From positions 2,046,001 to 2,110,000 of the forward strand of contig NZ_AP022560.1 in assembly GCF_010726085.1 (NCBI RefSeq): DNA of 64,000 nucleotides, given 5' to 3'. Both the position numbers and the translations under genes were made by a program. Positions 1 through 8,925 of the stretch are shown one piece after another (position 1 is the first letter of the stretch; every line of letters begins with the position of its first letter). The stretch comes from Mycolicibacterium moriokaense. GTDB lineage: Bacteria > Actinomycetota > Actinomycetes > Mycobacteriales > Mycobacteriaceae. The notes beneath the pieces were generated by a model that saw nothing but the letters and a program-made list of their open reading frames with translations, had not been told where the DNA came from and did no database searches.

Positions 1-1172
1 CCGACGGCGAACACGAGCAGCAACCAAAGCGGCGGGTGCGCCAGTTCCCACACGAACAAGGCGGCGAACAGCGGTGACCGCTGGGTGATCGTTAGCACCC
101 CGGCCGCACACGTCAGCGCCAGCGCCGATACGTGGATGTGTGAGCCGGCCAACTCGTTGAGGGCAAGTGCGACAACCGATCCGGCGGCCGCGCCGGTAGC
201 CAACGCGGGGGTGAGCAGGCCGCCCACGGCGCCTGCCCGCAGAAACACCGCTGTCAGTAGTGGTTTCAACAACAAGATCACGCAGGCGGCGGTGAGCGTC
301 ATGTCACTGTTCAGTGCCACTGTCAGAATGCTTCGCCCGTTGCCAGGCAGTTCCGGGTACCAGATCGAGCAGACACCGGTCAGCAGTCCGGCGGCCGCAA
401 TCGCGGGAATCAGCATCCACGAGTGGAACTGCACCTTCGGACTGGCGGTCGACATCACCCGGTTGAACGCCAGACCGATGGCGGCGGCCAGGGGTGCGAC
501 GGCCAGCGCCAGGAATGCGAACAGATACGACGTCCGCGCGTCCGGCCACGTCAGCGGGTGCTCGAGATGGGTGACCGGGGCCGCGACCGCGACGGCAAGG
601 CTCGACGTGATCAGCGCGGTGCCGAGCGCCCGTGGATGCCAGGTGCCGAGCAGAATCCGGGCGGCGAACAGCGCTCCGCCCAACGGCACGCTGTAGACCG
701 CTCCTAGGCCCGCACCCGCCGCGCAGGCGAGCAGAATCTCACGGTCGCGCGCCGTGAGCGCGAGCCGCATGGTGCCGAAATCACCCAGCGCGGCGGCGAG
801 TTGGCGCGGCGCGCCTTCGCGGCCCAGCGACGCCCCCGAGCCGACGAGGAGGACCTGAAGGCCCGCGTCGATGGACAGCGGCACCCGGGGGATCGGCTCA
901 TGAGCCGCGATCGTCTCGGCCAGCTTCGGAACCGTCGTCCGCCGTCGCAATATCCACCACCCGAAGCCGGCCAGCGCACCGCCGATCATCGGACCCAACG
1001 CCCGCCGCACCGGACTGCTGCCGCCGACGCCGGAGAGCAGCGTGCCGAAACCGTAGTGGTACGTCAGGTGTTCGACGGCGTGCAGCAGCAGCGTGGTGGC
1101 CGCACCAGCAACCCCGGCGAGCAGGCCCACGATGACGATCGCGCAGGAGAATTCGAGCGTGCGGCGCGACAC
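1..1172 (-). CDS. ClC-family chloride channel/antiporter (3' end outside window)
   Basis: This gene reads leftward and is still open at base 1, so the C-terminus is missing. The visible 390 residues are strongly hydrophobic. They carry the ClC selectivity-filter segment GSGASLGREGAPRQ at about residues 92-105 and a later RSPLFAALFVWEL segment typical of the second half of the family. ClC proteins move chloride across the inner membrane, as channels or as Cl-/H+ exchangers. The start is GTG at 1172, because an in-frame TAG lies five codons upstream. No good Shine-Dalgarno sequence is visible. mshB starts divergently 40 bp away. Family assignment is firm; transport mode and physiological role are not known from the sequence. 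Confidence 0.88.
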   Translation of the reverse strand, partial: MSRRTLEFSCAIVIVGLLAGVAGAATTLLLHAVEHLTYHYGFGTLLSGVGGSSPVRRALGPMIGGALAGFGWWILRRRTTVPKLAETIAAHEPIPRVPLSIDAGLQVLLVGSGASLGREGAPRQLAAALGDFGTMRLALTARDREILLACAAGAGLGAVYSVPLGGALFAARILLGTWHPRALGTALITSSLAVAVAAPVTHLEHPLTWPDARTSYLFAFLALAVAPLAAAIGLAFNRVMSTASPKVQFHSWMLIPAIAAAGLLTGVCSIWYPELPGNGRSILTVALNSDMTLTAACVILLLKPLLTAVFLRAGAVGGLLTPALATGAAAGSVVALALNELAGSHIHVSALALTCAAGVLTITQRSPLFAALFVWELAHPPLWLLLVFAV

Positions 1173-1212
1173 CAGGTGAATCTAGCTGCCGGTCATCGGG
1201 CAAGCTGGGGCA

Positions 1213-2088
1213 ATGGAAAGTCCGCGGATGCTGTTCGTGCACGCGCATCCCGACGACGAGACCCTGACGACGGGCGCGACCATCGCGCATTACGTCGCTC
1301 GGGGCGCGCGGGTGCGGGTGGTCACATGCACGCTTGGCGAAGAGGGCGAGGTGATCGGCGACCGGTGGGCGCACCTGGCCGTCGACGCAGCCGACCAACT
1401 CGGTGGCTTTCGCATCGGTGAGCTGACGGCCGCCTTGCGTGCGCTGGGTGTCGACGAGCCGACCTTCCTCGGCGGCGCGGGGCGCTGGCGCGACTCCGGG
1501 ATGGCGGGTACGCCGCGGCGGCACCATCCGAGGTTCATCGACGCCGACCCCGCCGAATCGGTCGGTGCCCTGGTCGCGATCATCCGCGAGCTGCGGCCGC
1601 ACGTCGTCGTCACCTATGACCCGGAGGGCGGCTACGGGCATCCCGACCACATACACACCCACGAGGTGACGATGGCGGCCGTCGCGGCGTCGGCGGGTTC
1701 CGAGTATCCAGGCGAGCCATGGACCGTGCCGAAGGTGTACTGGACCGTGTTGTCGAAGTCCGCGCTCGCCGCTGGGTTGGATGACCTTGGCGACGTGCCG
1801 CAGGAGTGGACGCGGGTCTCCATCGACGACGTGCCGTTCGTCCATCCCGACGAGGCAATCGATGCCGTGATCGACGTCCCCGACCGGCTGCCGGCCAAGC
1901 TGGCGGCGCTGCGGGCGCACGCCACCCAGGTCACCGTCGCACCCGACGGTCGTTCGTTGGCGCTGTCGAACAACATCGCGCTGCCGGTCGGTGCGCTCGA
2001 GCACTACATCCTGGTGTCGGGCACGCCGGGCGCGCGTGACCACCGCGGATGGGAAACCGACCTGCTGTCCGGCCTGAACCTCAATTAG
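1213..2088 (+). CDS. mshB: N-acetyl-1-D-myo-inositol-2-amino-2-deoxy-alpha-D-glucopyranoside deacetylase
   Basis: MshB is the zinc deacetylase that converts GlcNAc-Ins to GlcN-Ins in mycothiol synthesis, in the cytoplasm. The 291-residue protein has the family motif AHPDDE at residues 11-16, with H12 and D15 as metal ligands and D14 as the likely general base. A second motif, [10 protein letters not shown], near residues 139-148 supplies the third ligand. The length fits the family (about 300). It starts at an ATG 40 bp from the divergent ClC gene. A micro-ORF and a small membrane protein follow, in the order I recall for mycobacteria (mshB then an Rv1171-like gene). Confidence 0.96.
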   Translation: MESPRMLFVHAHPDDETLTTGATIAHYVARGARVRVVTCTLGEEGEVIGDRWAHLAVDAADQLGGFRIGELTAALRALGVDEPTFLGGAGRWRDSGMAGTPRRHHPRFIDADPAESVGALVAIIRELRPHVVVTYDPEGGYGHPDHIHTHEVTMAAVAASAGSEYPGEPWTVPKVYWTVLSKSALAAGLDDLGDVPQEWTRVSIDDVPFVHPDEAIDAVIDVPDRLPAKLAALRAHATQVTVAPDGRSLALSNNIALPVGALEHYILVSGTPGARDHRGWETDLLSGLNLN

Positions 2089-2143
2089 CGGGGCCGCCAC
2101 GGGGTAAGCTGCCCGACAGACCCGGCGCGTGGAAGGGACGGCA

Positions 2144-2251
2144 ATGGACCAGGATCTGGATCCCAACCTGCAGCACTGGCAGGACCGACTGGACAACTTC
2201 CAGTGGGTCCTCGGCTCCATCACCGCCCTGGTCGACAGCATTCCGACCTGA
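2144..2251 (+). CDS. possible 35-residue micro-protein
   Basis: A short ORF begins with ATG 5 nt after GGAAGGGA, a very good ribosome binding site, and ends in TGA at 2249-2251. The product is acidic and amphipathic, MDQDLDPNLQHWQDRL at the N-terminus and a hydrophobic second half. I do not recognise it. Its last 49 nt overlap the GTG start proposed for the next gene in another frame, so it could be a translated leader that couples ribosomes to that gene. It could also be the true product of this transcript. The evidence is only the binding site and the composition. Confidence 0.5.
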   Translation: MDQDLDPNLQHWQDRLDNFQWVLGSITALVDSIPT

Positions 2252-2631
2252 GTTCGCCCGCCGCAGGCGCCGACTACCGGCGCGTCATCGTTCTCACGCT
2301 GCTCGCCATTGACGGCGTTCTCTGCGCCATCATGGCGTCGCTCTTCCTCCCGATTCGCATCGGGACGTGGCCGTTTCCGATCAGCGCGCTAATCGCTGGC
2401 CTGGTGAACGCCGCGCTGGTGTGGGCGGCACTGCACTGGACCTCATCGCCGCGGGTGGCGGCGCTACCGCTGTGGACCTGGCTGCTGACCGTGGCGGGGC
2501 TGACGCTCGGCGGGCCCGGCGACGACATCGTGTTCGGCGGATCCGGACTCTTGGCCTACGGGGTCGTACTGCTCCTCGTGCTCGGCACCCTGCCTCCCGC
2601 GGTGGTGCTGTGGCGACACATCACCGCCTGA
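2203..2631 (+). CDS. small membrane protein (Rv1171-like)
   Basis: A polytopic protein of up to 142 residues with about four hydrophobic segments: VIVLTLLAIDGVLCAIMASLFL, then segments around residues 55-80, 85-105 and 115-135 of the longest form. Position directly after mshB matches an Rv1171-type conserved membrane protein (recalled). No function can be given. The start is doubtful. The only usual start codon in frame is GTG at 2203, inside the upstream micro-ORF. CTG at 2248 overlaps that ORF's TGA and would give a 127-residue protein by translational coupling. The gene ends 2 bp before the convergent stop of the secreted protein gene. Confidence 0.7.
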   Translation: MGPRLHHRPGRQHSDLSSPAAGADYRRVIVLTLLAIDGVLCAIMASLFLPIRIGTWPFPISALIAGLVNAALVWAALHWTSSPRVAALPLWTWLLTVAGLTLGGPGDDIVFGGSGLLAYGVVLLLVLGTLPPAVVLWRHITA

Positions 2632-2633
2632 CG

Positions 2634-3896
2634 TCAATCCGTGCCCGCTGTCGTGCCCGCGCCCTGGCCCGGGTTCGGGTCGGCGGTGTTCTGCGCACTG
2701 TCATCATCTGTTGACGGCGTTTGCGGGGACGGTGGCTGGACGGGGTCTGCGGGCGGCGCTCCCGCATTGTCGGCAGGCGACGGATTCGTGTTCTGCTGGT
2801 GCGGCGACAAGTCGTTCGGTGTGGCGACACTGGATCGGCGAATTTCGCCTTGTGCCTGGACCGTTCCGGACTTATCGGTCGTCGCCCTGTCGTCATCGCC
2901 TTTCAGTTCGTCCCGAACGGCGAGCCCGTCTGCTTGAAGACCGGGTTCGGTCTGGCCGATGGAGCCGTCCACGACCTGCACACCCTGCCCTTGCGTCAAC
3001 TCCTGTTCCAGGGGGAGTTCATCACTTTGGGTCAGCATTTCGCCGAGGTTTTCGTCCGCCGGTTCGCCCTCGGTCTCGGGTTCGATCGGCTGTGTCGATC
3101 CATCGAGCGACGAGGACATCAACATCAAGCCGGAGGTCCCGGCGTGCACGGACTTTTCAAAGTCTTGAGTGTCGTATGTGCCTTCAATGTCTGTGCTTTC
3201 AATGTCGGTGGTTTCGATGTCCCTGGCTTCGATGTCCGTGGCGAACGGGCCGATCGGCGGAATCGGGGGAAGCGGTGGCAGCCAGAATGCCAATTGATCA
3301 TTCGCCAGGAAGATGAACGAGTTGATGGTGTCGACAACGACATTGACCAACCCGTCCCAGAAGCTGATGTTCCCGCCGAGCCAGTCGGCGATGTTGAACG
3401 TGATACTTCGCACGATGCGTTCGCCGAAGTTGTAGAAGATTTCGATCTGGGGCGCGAGCCACCCAACGTAAGGGATCCAACCGACCGCGTACGCGGCGAC
3501 ATCGAACCCCCACTCCACCCACGGTTCGATGGCGTTGTAGACGTTCTTGATCGCGCTGTCGATTGAGTTGCCCACGACGACCGGCGGGAATTCGGGTTCG
3601 GGGAACGAAGCGCCGACGCTCGGTGGCACGACAATGCGTGCGAGCCACCCGACGAGCAGATCGGGCACGTCGGCAGCCGATTCGACGGAGGGCGCCAGCA
3701 GCGTTTCCGATGCCGTTCGGCGGGCCACCGGCCCTGCGGGCTGGGGCGATAGCTGCGTCCAGTGGACGGCTGGCGCATAACGAACCGCCGCTATCGGCGT
3801 TGACGGCCCGTGCGGACGCGTCGGAACGATTCCGATAGCGGTCACTACCAGCAGAATCATCCCGAAGACCAGGAGTGGACGTGCGGAGCGTGACAT
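2634..3896 (-). CDS. mycobacteria-type secreted/anchored protein with DIExx repeats
   Basis: A 420-residue protein starting at ATG 3896 after GGGAGGG. Residues 1-25 form a signal peptide or anchor (MSRSARPLLVFGMILLVVTA). The middle holds an aromatic, hydrophobic domain with WVEWGFDVAAYAVGWIPYVG, a sequence type I associate with the C-terminal regions of mycobacterial PE-like and envelope proteins. It is followed by a proline patch (LPPLPPIPPIG), a run of DIExx pentapeptides near residues 219-238, and an acidic, Gln/Pro-rich disordered tail. M. tuberculosis has a PE gene at this place beside fbiC (recalled), but no PE motif is present here. Export is likely; function is unknown. Confidence 0.75.
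   Translation of the reverse strand: MSRSARPLLVFGMILLVVTAIGIVPTRPHGPSTPIAAVRYAPAVHWTQLSPQPAGPVARRTASETLLAPSVESAADVPDLLVGWLARIVVPPSVGASFPEPEFPPVVVGNSIDSAIKNVYNAIEPWVEWGFDVAAYAVGWIPYVGWLAPQIEIFYNFGERIVRSITFNIADWLGGNISFWDGLVNVVVDTINSFIFLANDQLAFWLPPLPPIPPIGPFATDIEARDIETTDIESTDIEGTYDTQDFEKSVHAGTSGLMLMSSSLDGSTQPIEPETEGEPADENLGEMLTQSDELPLEQELTQGQGVQVVDGSIGQTEPGLQADGLAVRDELKGDDDRATTDKSGTVQAQGEIRRSSVATPNDLSPHQQNTNPSPADNAGAPPADPVQPPSPQTPSTDDDSAQNTADPNPGQGAGTTAGTD
3183..3242 (-). repeat. 15-nt tandem repeat, four copies, coding
   Basis: Four back-to-back 15-nt units (3183-3197, 3198-3212, 3213-3227, 3228-3242) differ at a few positions. They encode the pentapeptides DIEAR, DIETT, DIEST and DIEGT on the minus strand. 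The unit length keeps the reading frame, so copy number can change without breaking the gene. Confidence 0.85.
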
Positions 3897-4108
3897 GTTG
3901 CCCTCCCGTCGCCCCGACGAGATTGACCGTACACCGTTGTTTGCTCGCGCGCGTGGAAATCCCTCCAGCTTCGGGCTGATCCCGGCCGACACGATGGCAG
4001 CCCGCCATACCGTCGACGCGCCGACTACTGTGGCCGATATGTCAGGCGCCGATGTTTCAGAATGTGAGACGTGCGGATGATATTCAACGATCGCGGGGTT
4101 AAACGGGA

Positions 4109-6688
4109 GTGGCTCTGAACCCCCAGCCCGGTGCCGATCTGCCCAACCCGGTGGTCCCACCGAAGTCCGGTGCGCCCAGCCCCGCCAGTCTGCGGCGGGT
4201 ACTGCGACGAGCACGAGACGGTGTCGCACTCAACGTCGAGGAAGCCGCGATCGCGATGACCGCCCGCGGCGACGACCTGACCGACTTGTGTGCCAGTGCG
4301 GCCAGGGTGCGCGATGCGGGCCTAGAGGCTGCCGGCCGACGTGGACCCACCGGGCGACTGCCGGTGAGCTATTCGCGCAAGGTATTCATTCCGGTCACGC
4401 ACCTCTGCCGCGATACCTGTCACTACTGCACGTTCGTCACGGTGCCTGGCAAGCTGCGCGCGCAGGGCGTCGGCATGTACATGGAGCCTGACGAGATCCT
4501 GGATGTGGCCCGTCGCGGCGCCGAATTGGGTTGCAAGGAGGCGCTGTTCACGTTGGGCGACCGTCCCGAGGCGAGGTGGGACGAGGCCAGGCAGTGGCTC
4601 GATGAGCGCGGCTACGACTCCACGCTGGACTACGTGCGCGCGATGGCGATCCGGGTGCTCGAGGAGACTGGACTGCTGCCGCACCTGAACCCCGGCGTGA
4701 TGAGTTGGTCGGAGCTCTCCCGCCTCAAGCCGGTCGCACCGTCGATGGGCATGATGCTGGAGACCACGTCGCGCCGACTGTTCGAGACCAAAGGCCTGGC
4801 CCACTACGGCAGCCCGGACAAAGATCCGGCCGTCCGGCTGCGCACTCTGGCCGATGCGGGCCGCCTGTCGATTCCGTTCACCACCGGACTCCTCGTCGGC
4901 ATCGGGGAGACGCTGGCCGAGCGCGCCGACACCATCCATGCGATCCGGCGCTCGCACAAGGAGTTCGGACACGTCCAGGAAGTGATCGTGCAGAACTTCC
5001 GGGCCAAGGACCACACCGCGATGGCGTCCACGCCCGACGCGGGGTTCGAGGACTTCGTGGCGACGCTGGCGGTCACCCGCCTGGTGATGGGACCCAAGGT
5101 GCGGATCCAGGCGCCGCCGAACCTGGTCTCTCGGGAAGAGTGCCTTGCGCTGATCGGTGCCGGGGTCGACGACTGGGGCGGGGTGTCGCCGCTGACCCCG
5201 GATCACGTCAACCCTGAACGGCCTTGGCCTGCCCTCGACGAATTGTCTGCGGTGACGGCCGAGGCCGGCTACGACCTGGTGCAGCGGCTAACCGCACAGC
5301 CGCAGTACGTGCAGGCCGGTGCGGCATGGATCGACCCGCGGCTGCGCGGGCACGTCGACGCGTTGGCCGACCCGCAGACCGGTCTGGCGCTCGACGTCAA
5401 CCCCGTCGGACGACCCTGGCAGGAACCCGACGAGGCGTGGGAGTCCCTGGGCCGGACTGACCTTCACTCGGCGATCGACGACTCAGGTCGGCTCACCGAG
5501 ACCCGCAGCGACCTGGGAAGCGCGTTCGGCGACTGGGAATCGATCCGCGAGAAGGTGCACGAGCTCGCTGCCCAGGCGCCCGAACGCATCGACACCGACG
5601 TGCTGGCGGCCCTGCGCGCGGCCGAGCGCGATCCGGCGGGTCTGTCCGACGACGAGTATCTGGCACTGGCGACCGCGGATGGCCCGGCGTTGGATGCCGT
5701 TGCCGCGCTGGCGGATTCGCTGCGCAAAGACGCTGTCGGCGACGACGTCACGTTCGTCGTCAACCGCAACATCAACTTCACCAACATCTGCTACACCGGT
5801 TGCCGGTTCTGCGCGTTCGCCCAGCGTAAGGGTGATGCGGACGCCTACTCGTTGTCCGTCGACGAGGTCGCCGACCGGGCGTGGGAGGCGCACGTCGCCG
5901 GCGCCACCGAGGTGTGCATGCAGGGCGGCATCGATCCCGAGCTTCCGGTGACCGGCTACGCCGATCTGGTGCGGGCGGTCAAGAAGCGGGTGCCGTCGAT
6001 GCACGTGCACGCGTTCTCGCCGATGGAGATCGCCAACGGCGTTACCAAGAGCGGGCTTTCGATCCGCGAGTGGTTGACATCGTTGCGGGAGGCGGGCCTG
6101 GACACCATCCCCGGTACCGCCGCCGAGATCCTCGACGACGAGGTCCGCTGGGTGCTGACCAAGGGCAAGCTGCCGACGTCGATGTGGATCGAGGTCGTCA
6201 CCACCGCGCACGAGGTCGGGCTGCGGTCGAGTTCGACGATGATGTACGGCCACGTCGATTCGCCGCGGCACTGGGTCGGCCACCTTCGCGTACTGCGCGA
6301 AATCCAGGACCGCACTGGAGGTTTCACCGAGTTCGTGCCGCTGCCATTCGTACATCAGAGCTCGCCGCTGTACCTCGCGGGTGGGGCGCGGCCTGGGCCG
6401 ACGCACCGCGACAATCGCGCGGTGCACGCGCTGGCGCGGATCATGCTCCACGGCAGGATCTCCAACATCCAGACCAGCTGGGTCAAGCTCGGCGTGGAGC
6501 GCACGCAGGTGATGCTCAACGGCGGCGCCAACGATCTCGGCGGCACGTTGATGGAGGAGACCATCTCGCGAATGGCGGGTTCGGAGTTCGGCTCGGCCAA
6601 GAGTGTCGAGGAACTCGCGGCGATCGCGGAGGGAATCGGCCGTCCGGCGCGGCAGCGGTCCACGACTTACGCACCGTTGGCTGCCTAG
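4109..6688 (+). CDS. fbiC: 7,8-didemethyl-8-hydroxy-5-deazariboflavin (FO) synthase, CofG-CofH fusion
   Basis: FbiC makes FO, the chromophore of coenzyme F420, from tyrosine and 5-amino-6-ribitylamino-uracil. The 859-residue protein is a fusion of two radical-SAM halves. The CofG half has CRDTCHYC at about residues 100-107, and the CofH half has CYTGCRFC at 561-568. Both are CxxxCxxC iron-sulfur motifs. Length matches the mycobacterial enzyme (about 856). It starts at GTG 4109, preceded by a weak purine run. The 212-bp gap to the divergent secreted-protein gene (3897-4108) must hold both promoters. The start could differ by a few codons. Confidence 0.97.
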   Translation: MALNPQPGADLPNPVVPPKSGAPSPASLRRVLRRARDGVALNVEEAAIAMTARGDDLTDLCASAARVRDAGLEAAGRRGPTGRLPVSYSRKVFIPVTHLCRDTCHYCTFVTVPGKLRAQGVGMYMEPDEILDVARRGAELGCKEALFTLGDRPEARWDEARQWLDERGYDSTLDYVRAMAIRVLEETGLLPHLNPGVMSWSELSRLKPVAPSMGMMLETTSRRLFETKGLAHYGSPDKDPAVRLRTLADAGRLSIPFTTGLLVGIGETLAERADTIHAIRRSHKEFGHVQEVIVQNFRAKDHTAMASTPDAGFEDFVATLAVTRLVMGPKVRIQAPPNLVSREECLALIGAGVDDWGGVSPLTPDHVNPERPWPALDELSAVTAEAGYDLVQRLTAQPQYVQAGAAWIDPRLRGHVDALADPQTGLALDVNPVGRPWQEPDEAWESLGRTDLHSAIDDSGRLTETRSDLGSAFGDWESIREKVHELAAQAPERIDTDVLAALRAAERDPAGLSDDEYLALATADGPALDAVAALADSLRKDAVGDDVTFVVNRNINFTNICYTGCRFCAFAQRKGDADAYSLSVDEVADRAWEAHVAGATEVCMQGGIDPELPVTGYADLVRAVKKRVPSMHVHAFSPMEIANGVTKSGLSIREWLTSLREAGLDTIPGTAAEILDDEVRWVLTKGKLPTSMWIEVVTTAHEVGLRSSSTMMYGHVDSPRHWVGHLRVLREIQDRTGGFTEFVPLPFVHQSSPLYLAGGARPGPTHRDNRAVHALARIMLHGRISNIQTSWVKLGVERTQVMLNGGANDLGGTLMEETISRMAGSEFGSAKSVEELAAIAEGIGRPARQRSTTYAPLAA

Positions 6689-6790
6689 CCTTACCTAACA
6701 GCGCAGGTTCCGAAACACGCTGTTGCGTCTGGCTTTACGGAAACTCGAACCAGACGGTTTCGCTACGTATACCTTGGTAGCGCTGTCATC
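6689..6790. terminator. hairpin-rich gap after fbiC
   Basis: Several inverted repeats lie here. GTCTGG pairs with CCAGAC at about 6727-6755, flanked by CGAAAC and GTTTCG, and CGCTAC pairs with GTAGCG at about 6762-6783. No T-run follows, as is common in high-GC actinobacteria. It could end fbiC transcription or fold in the leader of the next gene. Confidence 0.4.
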
Positions 6791-6805
6791 GAGCCCTGGA
6801 GCGCA

Positions 6806-7267
6806 ATGGACACCATTTCGGGAATTCCCGCGCATGCCTTGTTGGTCCACGGTGTCGTGGTACTCGCCCCTCTGACGGCTCTGCTCGAGATCCTGTGCGC
6901 GTTCTGGCCCGCAGCGCGTCGTCGACTGGTGTGGCTCGTGTTGGCTCTCGCGGTGGTGACGACGATTCTCACGCCGTTGACGACGTCGGCGGGTGAGTGG
7001 CTGCTGCAGCACGGCGGACCGCCGCGCCCGATTCTGCAGGAGCATGCCGACCGCGGCGAGTGGATGATCTACTTCTCGGTCGCCATGCTGATCGTCGCGG
7101 TGGCACTGGCGGCGCTGCACTGGGCGGAGAGCCGGTCGGACAAACCCCGGAAGGCCGCGGCGGCCGTGCTCGCCGTCGTCACGCTCGTCGTGGGGGTGTC
7201 GTCGATCGTCACAGTGGTCCGGATCGGCGACGCCGGCGCGCAGGCCGTGTGGGGTGACAGGGGCTGA
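6806..7267 (+). CDS. DUF2231-type membrane protein
   Basis: A 153-residue protein with four hydrophobic segments at about residues 12-32, 40-60, 87-105 and 115-138. The opening GIPAHALLVHGVVVLAPL is typical of DUF2231 proteins, whose conserved histidines lie in the first helix. DUF2231 is a family of small inner-membrane proteins, some of which bind haem; no role is established for this one. The start is ATG 6806, preceded by GGAG-like purines. It precedes yceI but is separated from it by a 93-bp gap with its own regulatory structure. Confidence 0.8.
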   Translation: MDTISGIPAHALLVHGVVVLAPLTALLEILCAFWPAARRRLVWLVLALAVVTTILTPLTTSAGEWLLQHGGPPRPILQEHADRGEWMIYFSVAMLIVAVALAALHWAESRSDKPRKAAAAVLAVVTLVVGVSSIVTVVRIGDAGAQAVWGDRG

Positions 7268-7289
7268 CGCACCGCCCTGGGAATAGAAA

Positions 7290-7339
7290 CGGACTACGGT
7301 CCGGTTGATGCGGGTGAAGGTGCCGGGCTGGCCGGCACC
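7290..7339. promoter_or_regulatory. palindrome and 5'-UTR hairpin before the YceI gene
   Basis: CGGAC TACG GTCCG (7290-7303) is a perfect inverted repeat of the size used by TetR- or MarR-type repressors. Just downstream, GGTGCCGG (7319-7326) and CCGGCACC (7332-7339) form a perfect 8-bp stem with a 5-nt loop. It ends a few bases before the GAGGAG ribosome binding site of the YceI gene. The first element may be an operator; the second may affect translation or mRNA stability. Confidence 0.5.
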
Positions 7340-7360
7340 CACATTCCGAGGAGATCCAAC

Positions 7361-7909
7361 ATGACCGTCGCCGTAGCCACCGACTTGAGCACCGGCACCT
7401 GGGCAATCGACCCCGTGCACTCGACCATCGGCTTCTCCGTGCGCCACCTGATGGTGAGCAAGGTGCGGGGCACCTTCGACACGTTCAGCGGTGCGATCGT
7501 CGTCGCCGAGGACGGCACCCCGTCGGTGACCGCCGAAATCGCCGTCGACTCGATCAACACCCGCAACGAGCAACGCGACGCTCACGTGCGGTCCGCGGAT
7601 TTCTTCGACGCCGAGCAGTATCCGACCGCCACCTTCGTGTCGACCGGCGTTCGGTCGAACGGCGGTACGTACCTCGTCGACGGCGACTTCACCCTCAAGG
7701 GTGTGACCAAGCCGGTCACCCTTGAGCTCGAGTTCAACGGCGTCAACCCCGGGATGGGACACGGCGAGGTCGCGGGCTTCGAGGCCTCGGTGGTGTTGAA
7801 CCGCAAGGACTTCGGGATCGACATCGACCTGCCGCTGGAAACCGGTGGCACAGTCGTCGGCGACAAGGTCACCGTCACGCTGGAGATCGAGGCACTCAAG
7901 CAGGCATAG
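7361..7909 (+). CDS. YceI-family lipid-binding protein
   Basis: A 182-residue protein with the full YceI fold pattern: WAIDPVHSTIGFSVRHLMVSK at the N-terminus, RDAHVRSADFFDAEQYPTATF in the middle and GDFTLKGVTKPVTLE afterwards. YceI proteins are lipocalin-like beta barrels that bind polyisoprenoid or other amphiphilic lipids. There is no signal peptide here, so this member is probably cytoplasmic, as is usual for mycobacterial paralogues. The start is ATG 7361 after GAGGAG. It is followed by a strong hairpin and converges on the DUF2993 gene. The ligand is unknown. Confidence 0.93.
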   Translation: MTVAVATDLSTGTWAIDPVHSTIGFSVRHLMVSKVRGTFDTFSGAIVVAEDGTPSVTAEIAVDSINTRNEQRDAHVRSADFFDAEQYPTATFVSTGVRSNGGTYLVDGDFTLKGVTKPVTLELEFNGVNPGMGHGEVAGFEASVVLNRKDFGIDIDLPLETGGTVVGDKVTVTLEIEALKQA

Positions 7910-7918
7910 GGCAACACG

Positions 7919-7959
7919 CTGGCGTGTCTGCAGGTTGACTGATCCTGCAGACGCGCCAG
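7919..7959. terminator. strong bidirectional hairpin between YceI and DUF2993 genes
   Basis: A 16-nt arm (7919-7934) and a 16-nt arm (7944-7959) are complementary with a single G-T wobble, around a 9-nt loop. The gap separates two convergent stops (7909 and 7972), so the structure probably terminates both transcripts. Confidence 0.8.
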
Positions 7960-7971
7960 ATACGTTGGTGC

Positions 7972-8925
7972 TCAGAGGTCGAGGCAGCTGCTCGTGCCGT
8001 CGCCGGCCGGGATCTCGACGTTGGTCGCCGACAGCTTCGCCACCACGCCGCTGTCCGTGACGTCGAGCGAGTCGACGCCGAGGCCGTACTTGTTGTCGGT
8101 CAGCTCGCCCGTCATCTCGTCGAGCTTCTTCTGTAGATCGTCCTGAGGGAGATCCAGATTTCCGCCCAGCCAGAAGCTGTCGGGCTGGATGACCATCCGG
8201 ATGCCGCCGTCGGTCGTCACCGGCTTGATGGCGATGCTGCTGTCGAACATGCCGTTCAACGTGACGATCCCGGTCGACGGATCGGTCGTCACACTCGTCA
8301 CGACCTCGTCGGTCGAGATCCAGTCCGAGAGGAAGCTCAGGAAGCTCTCGGCCAGGTACTCGTCGATGGCTTCCTTGAGTGCGGTGTTGGCAGATTCCCG
8401 CAGGCCTTCGTTGGTCCAGGCGATGGTCGCGTCGATCGCGCCGATGGTGCCCCGCTTGGTCGCGTCGCCGTTGAGATCGAGATCGTCGACCGCGATGTCC
8501 GCGGTGATCCCGTCGACGCCGCGGATGTCGGAGCCATTGGTCTTGATCGTGAACCCGGTGTACTTGTCGTTGATGTACTGCATGAGCACCGGCGGCGACG
8601 TCTCGAACGTCACGTCGACCGCGTTCTCGGAACCCTCGATGAGGCATGCGGCAGCCGATTTCACCTTGTCGACGGCGACGGTGCGTGCGTAGAGCTCGGT
8701 CGCGAGCAATCCCGCGGCAGCGAGGGCGAGAACGATCACGAGGATCAGGACGATCGCGATCGGACCACGAAACCGCGCGCGCTTGGTTTGCGGTTGCGCC
8801 GGCGGCGGGACCGGCGGCTGATACGCCGGGACCGCCGGAATCGGCCAGCCCTGGGTGGGCGCGGAGTGAAAACTCTCCGGGCGGGCGGGGGTGAGCGTGC
8901 TTCGTGCGTACGTGGGATAGGTCAT
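7972..8925 (-). CDS. DUF2993 (LmeA-type) membrane-anchored protein
   Basis: A 317-residue protein. Residues 1-50 are cytoplasmic and proline-rich (QPPVPPPAQPQ), a single transmembrane helix lies near residues 53-75 (GPIAIVLILVIVLALAAAGLLA), and the rest is a DUF2993 domain. DUF2993 includes LmeA, a lipid-binding envelope protein needed for lipomannan elongation in mycobacteria. This copy has the same design, but its own role is not established. ATG 8925 is chosen over an upstream in-frame ATG at 9057 because it has a GGAAAG binding site and begins at the conserved proline-rich part. Confidence 0.82.
   Translation of the reverse strand: MTYPTYARSTLTPARPESFHSAPTQGWPIPAVPAYQPPVPPPAQPQTKRARFRGPIAIVLILVIVLALAAAGLLATELYARTVAVDKVKSAAACLIEGSENAVDVTFETSPPVLMQYINDKYTGFTIKTNGSDIRGVDGITADIAVDDLDLNGDATKRGTIGAIDATIAWTNEGLRESANTALKEAIDEYLAESFLSFLSDWISTDEVVTSVTTDPSTGIVTLNGMFDSSIAIKPVTTDGGIRMVIQPDSFWLGGNLDLPQDDLQKKLDEMTGELTDNKYGLGVDSLDVTDSGVVAKLSATNVEIPAGDGTSSCLDL

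Noticed and set aside
898..2241. Long minus-strand ORF (447 codons) opposite mshB and the ClC gene
   Set aside because: It is the shadow of mshB: Arg/His/Gly-rich composition, no domain, no signal, and the real ClC reading frame overlaps its end.
4322..6451. Minus-strand ORFs opposite fbiC
   Set aside because: Composition is typical antisense of a high-GC gene, while the plus strand carries both radical-SAM motifs of FbiC over its full length.
6689..6710. IdeR-like iron box (CTTACCTAAC) after fbiC
   Set aside because: Only one half resembles the 19-bp consensus and no promoter faces a gene there.
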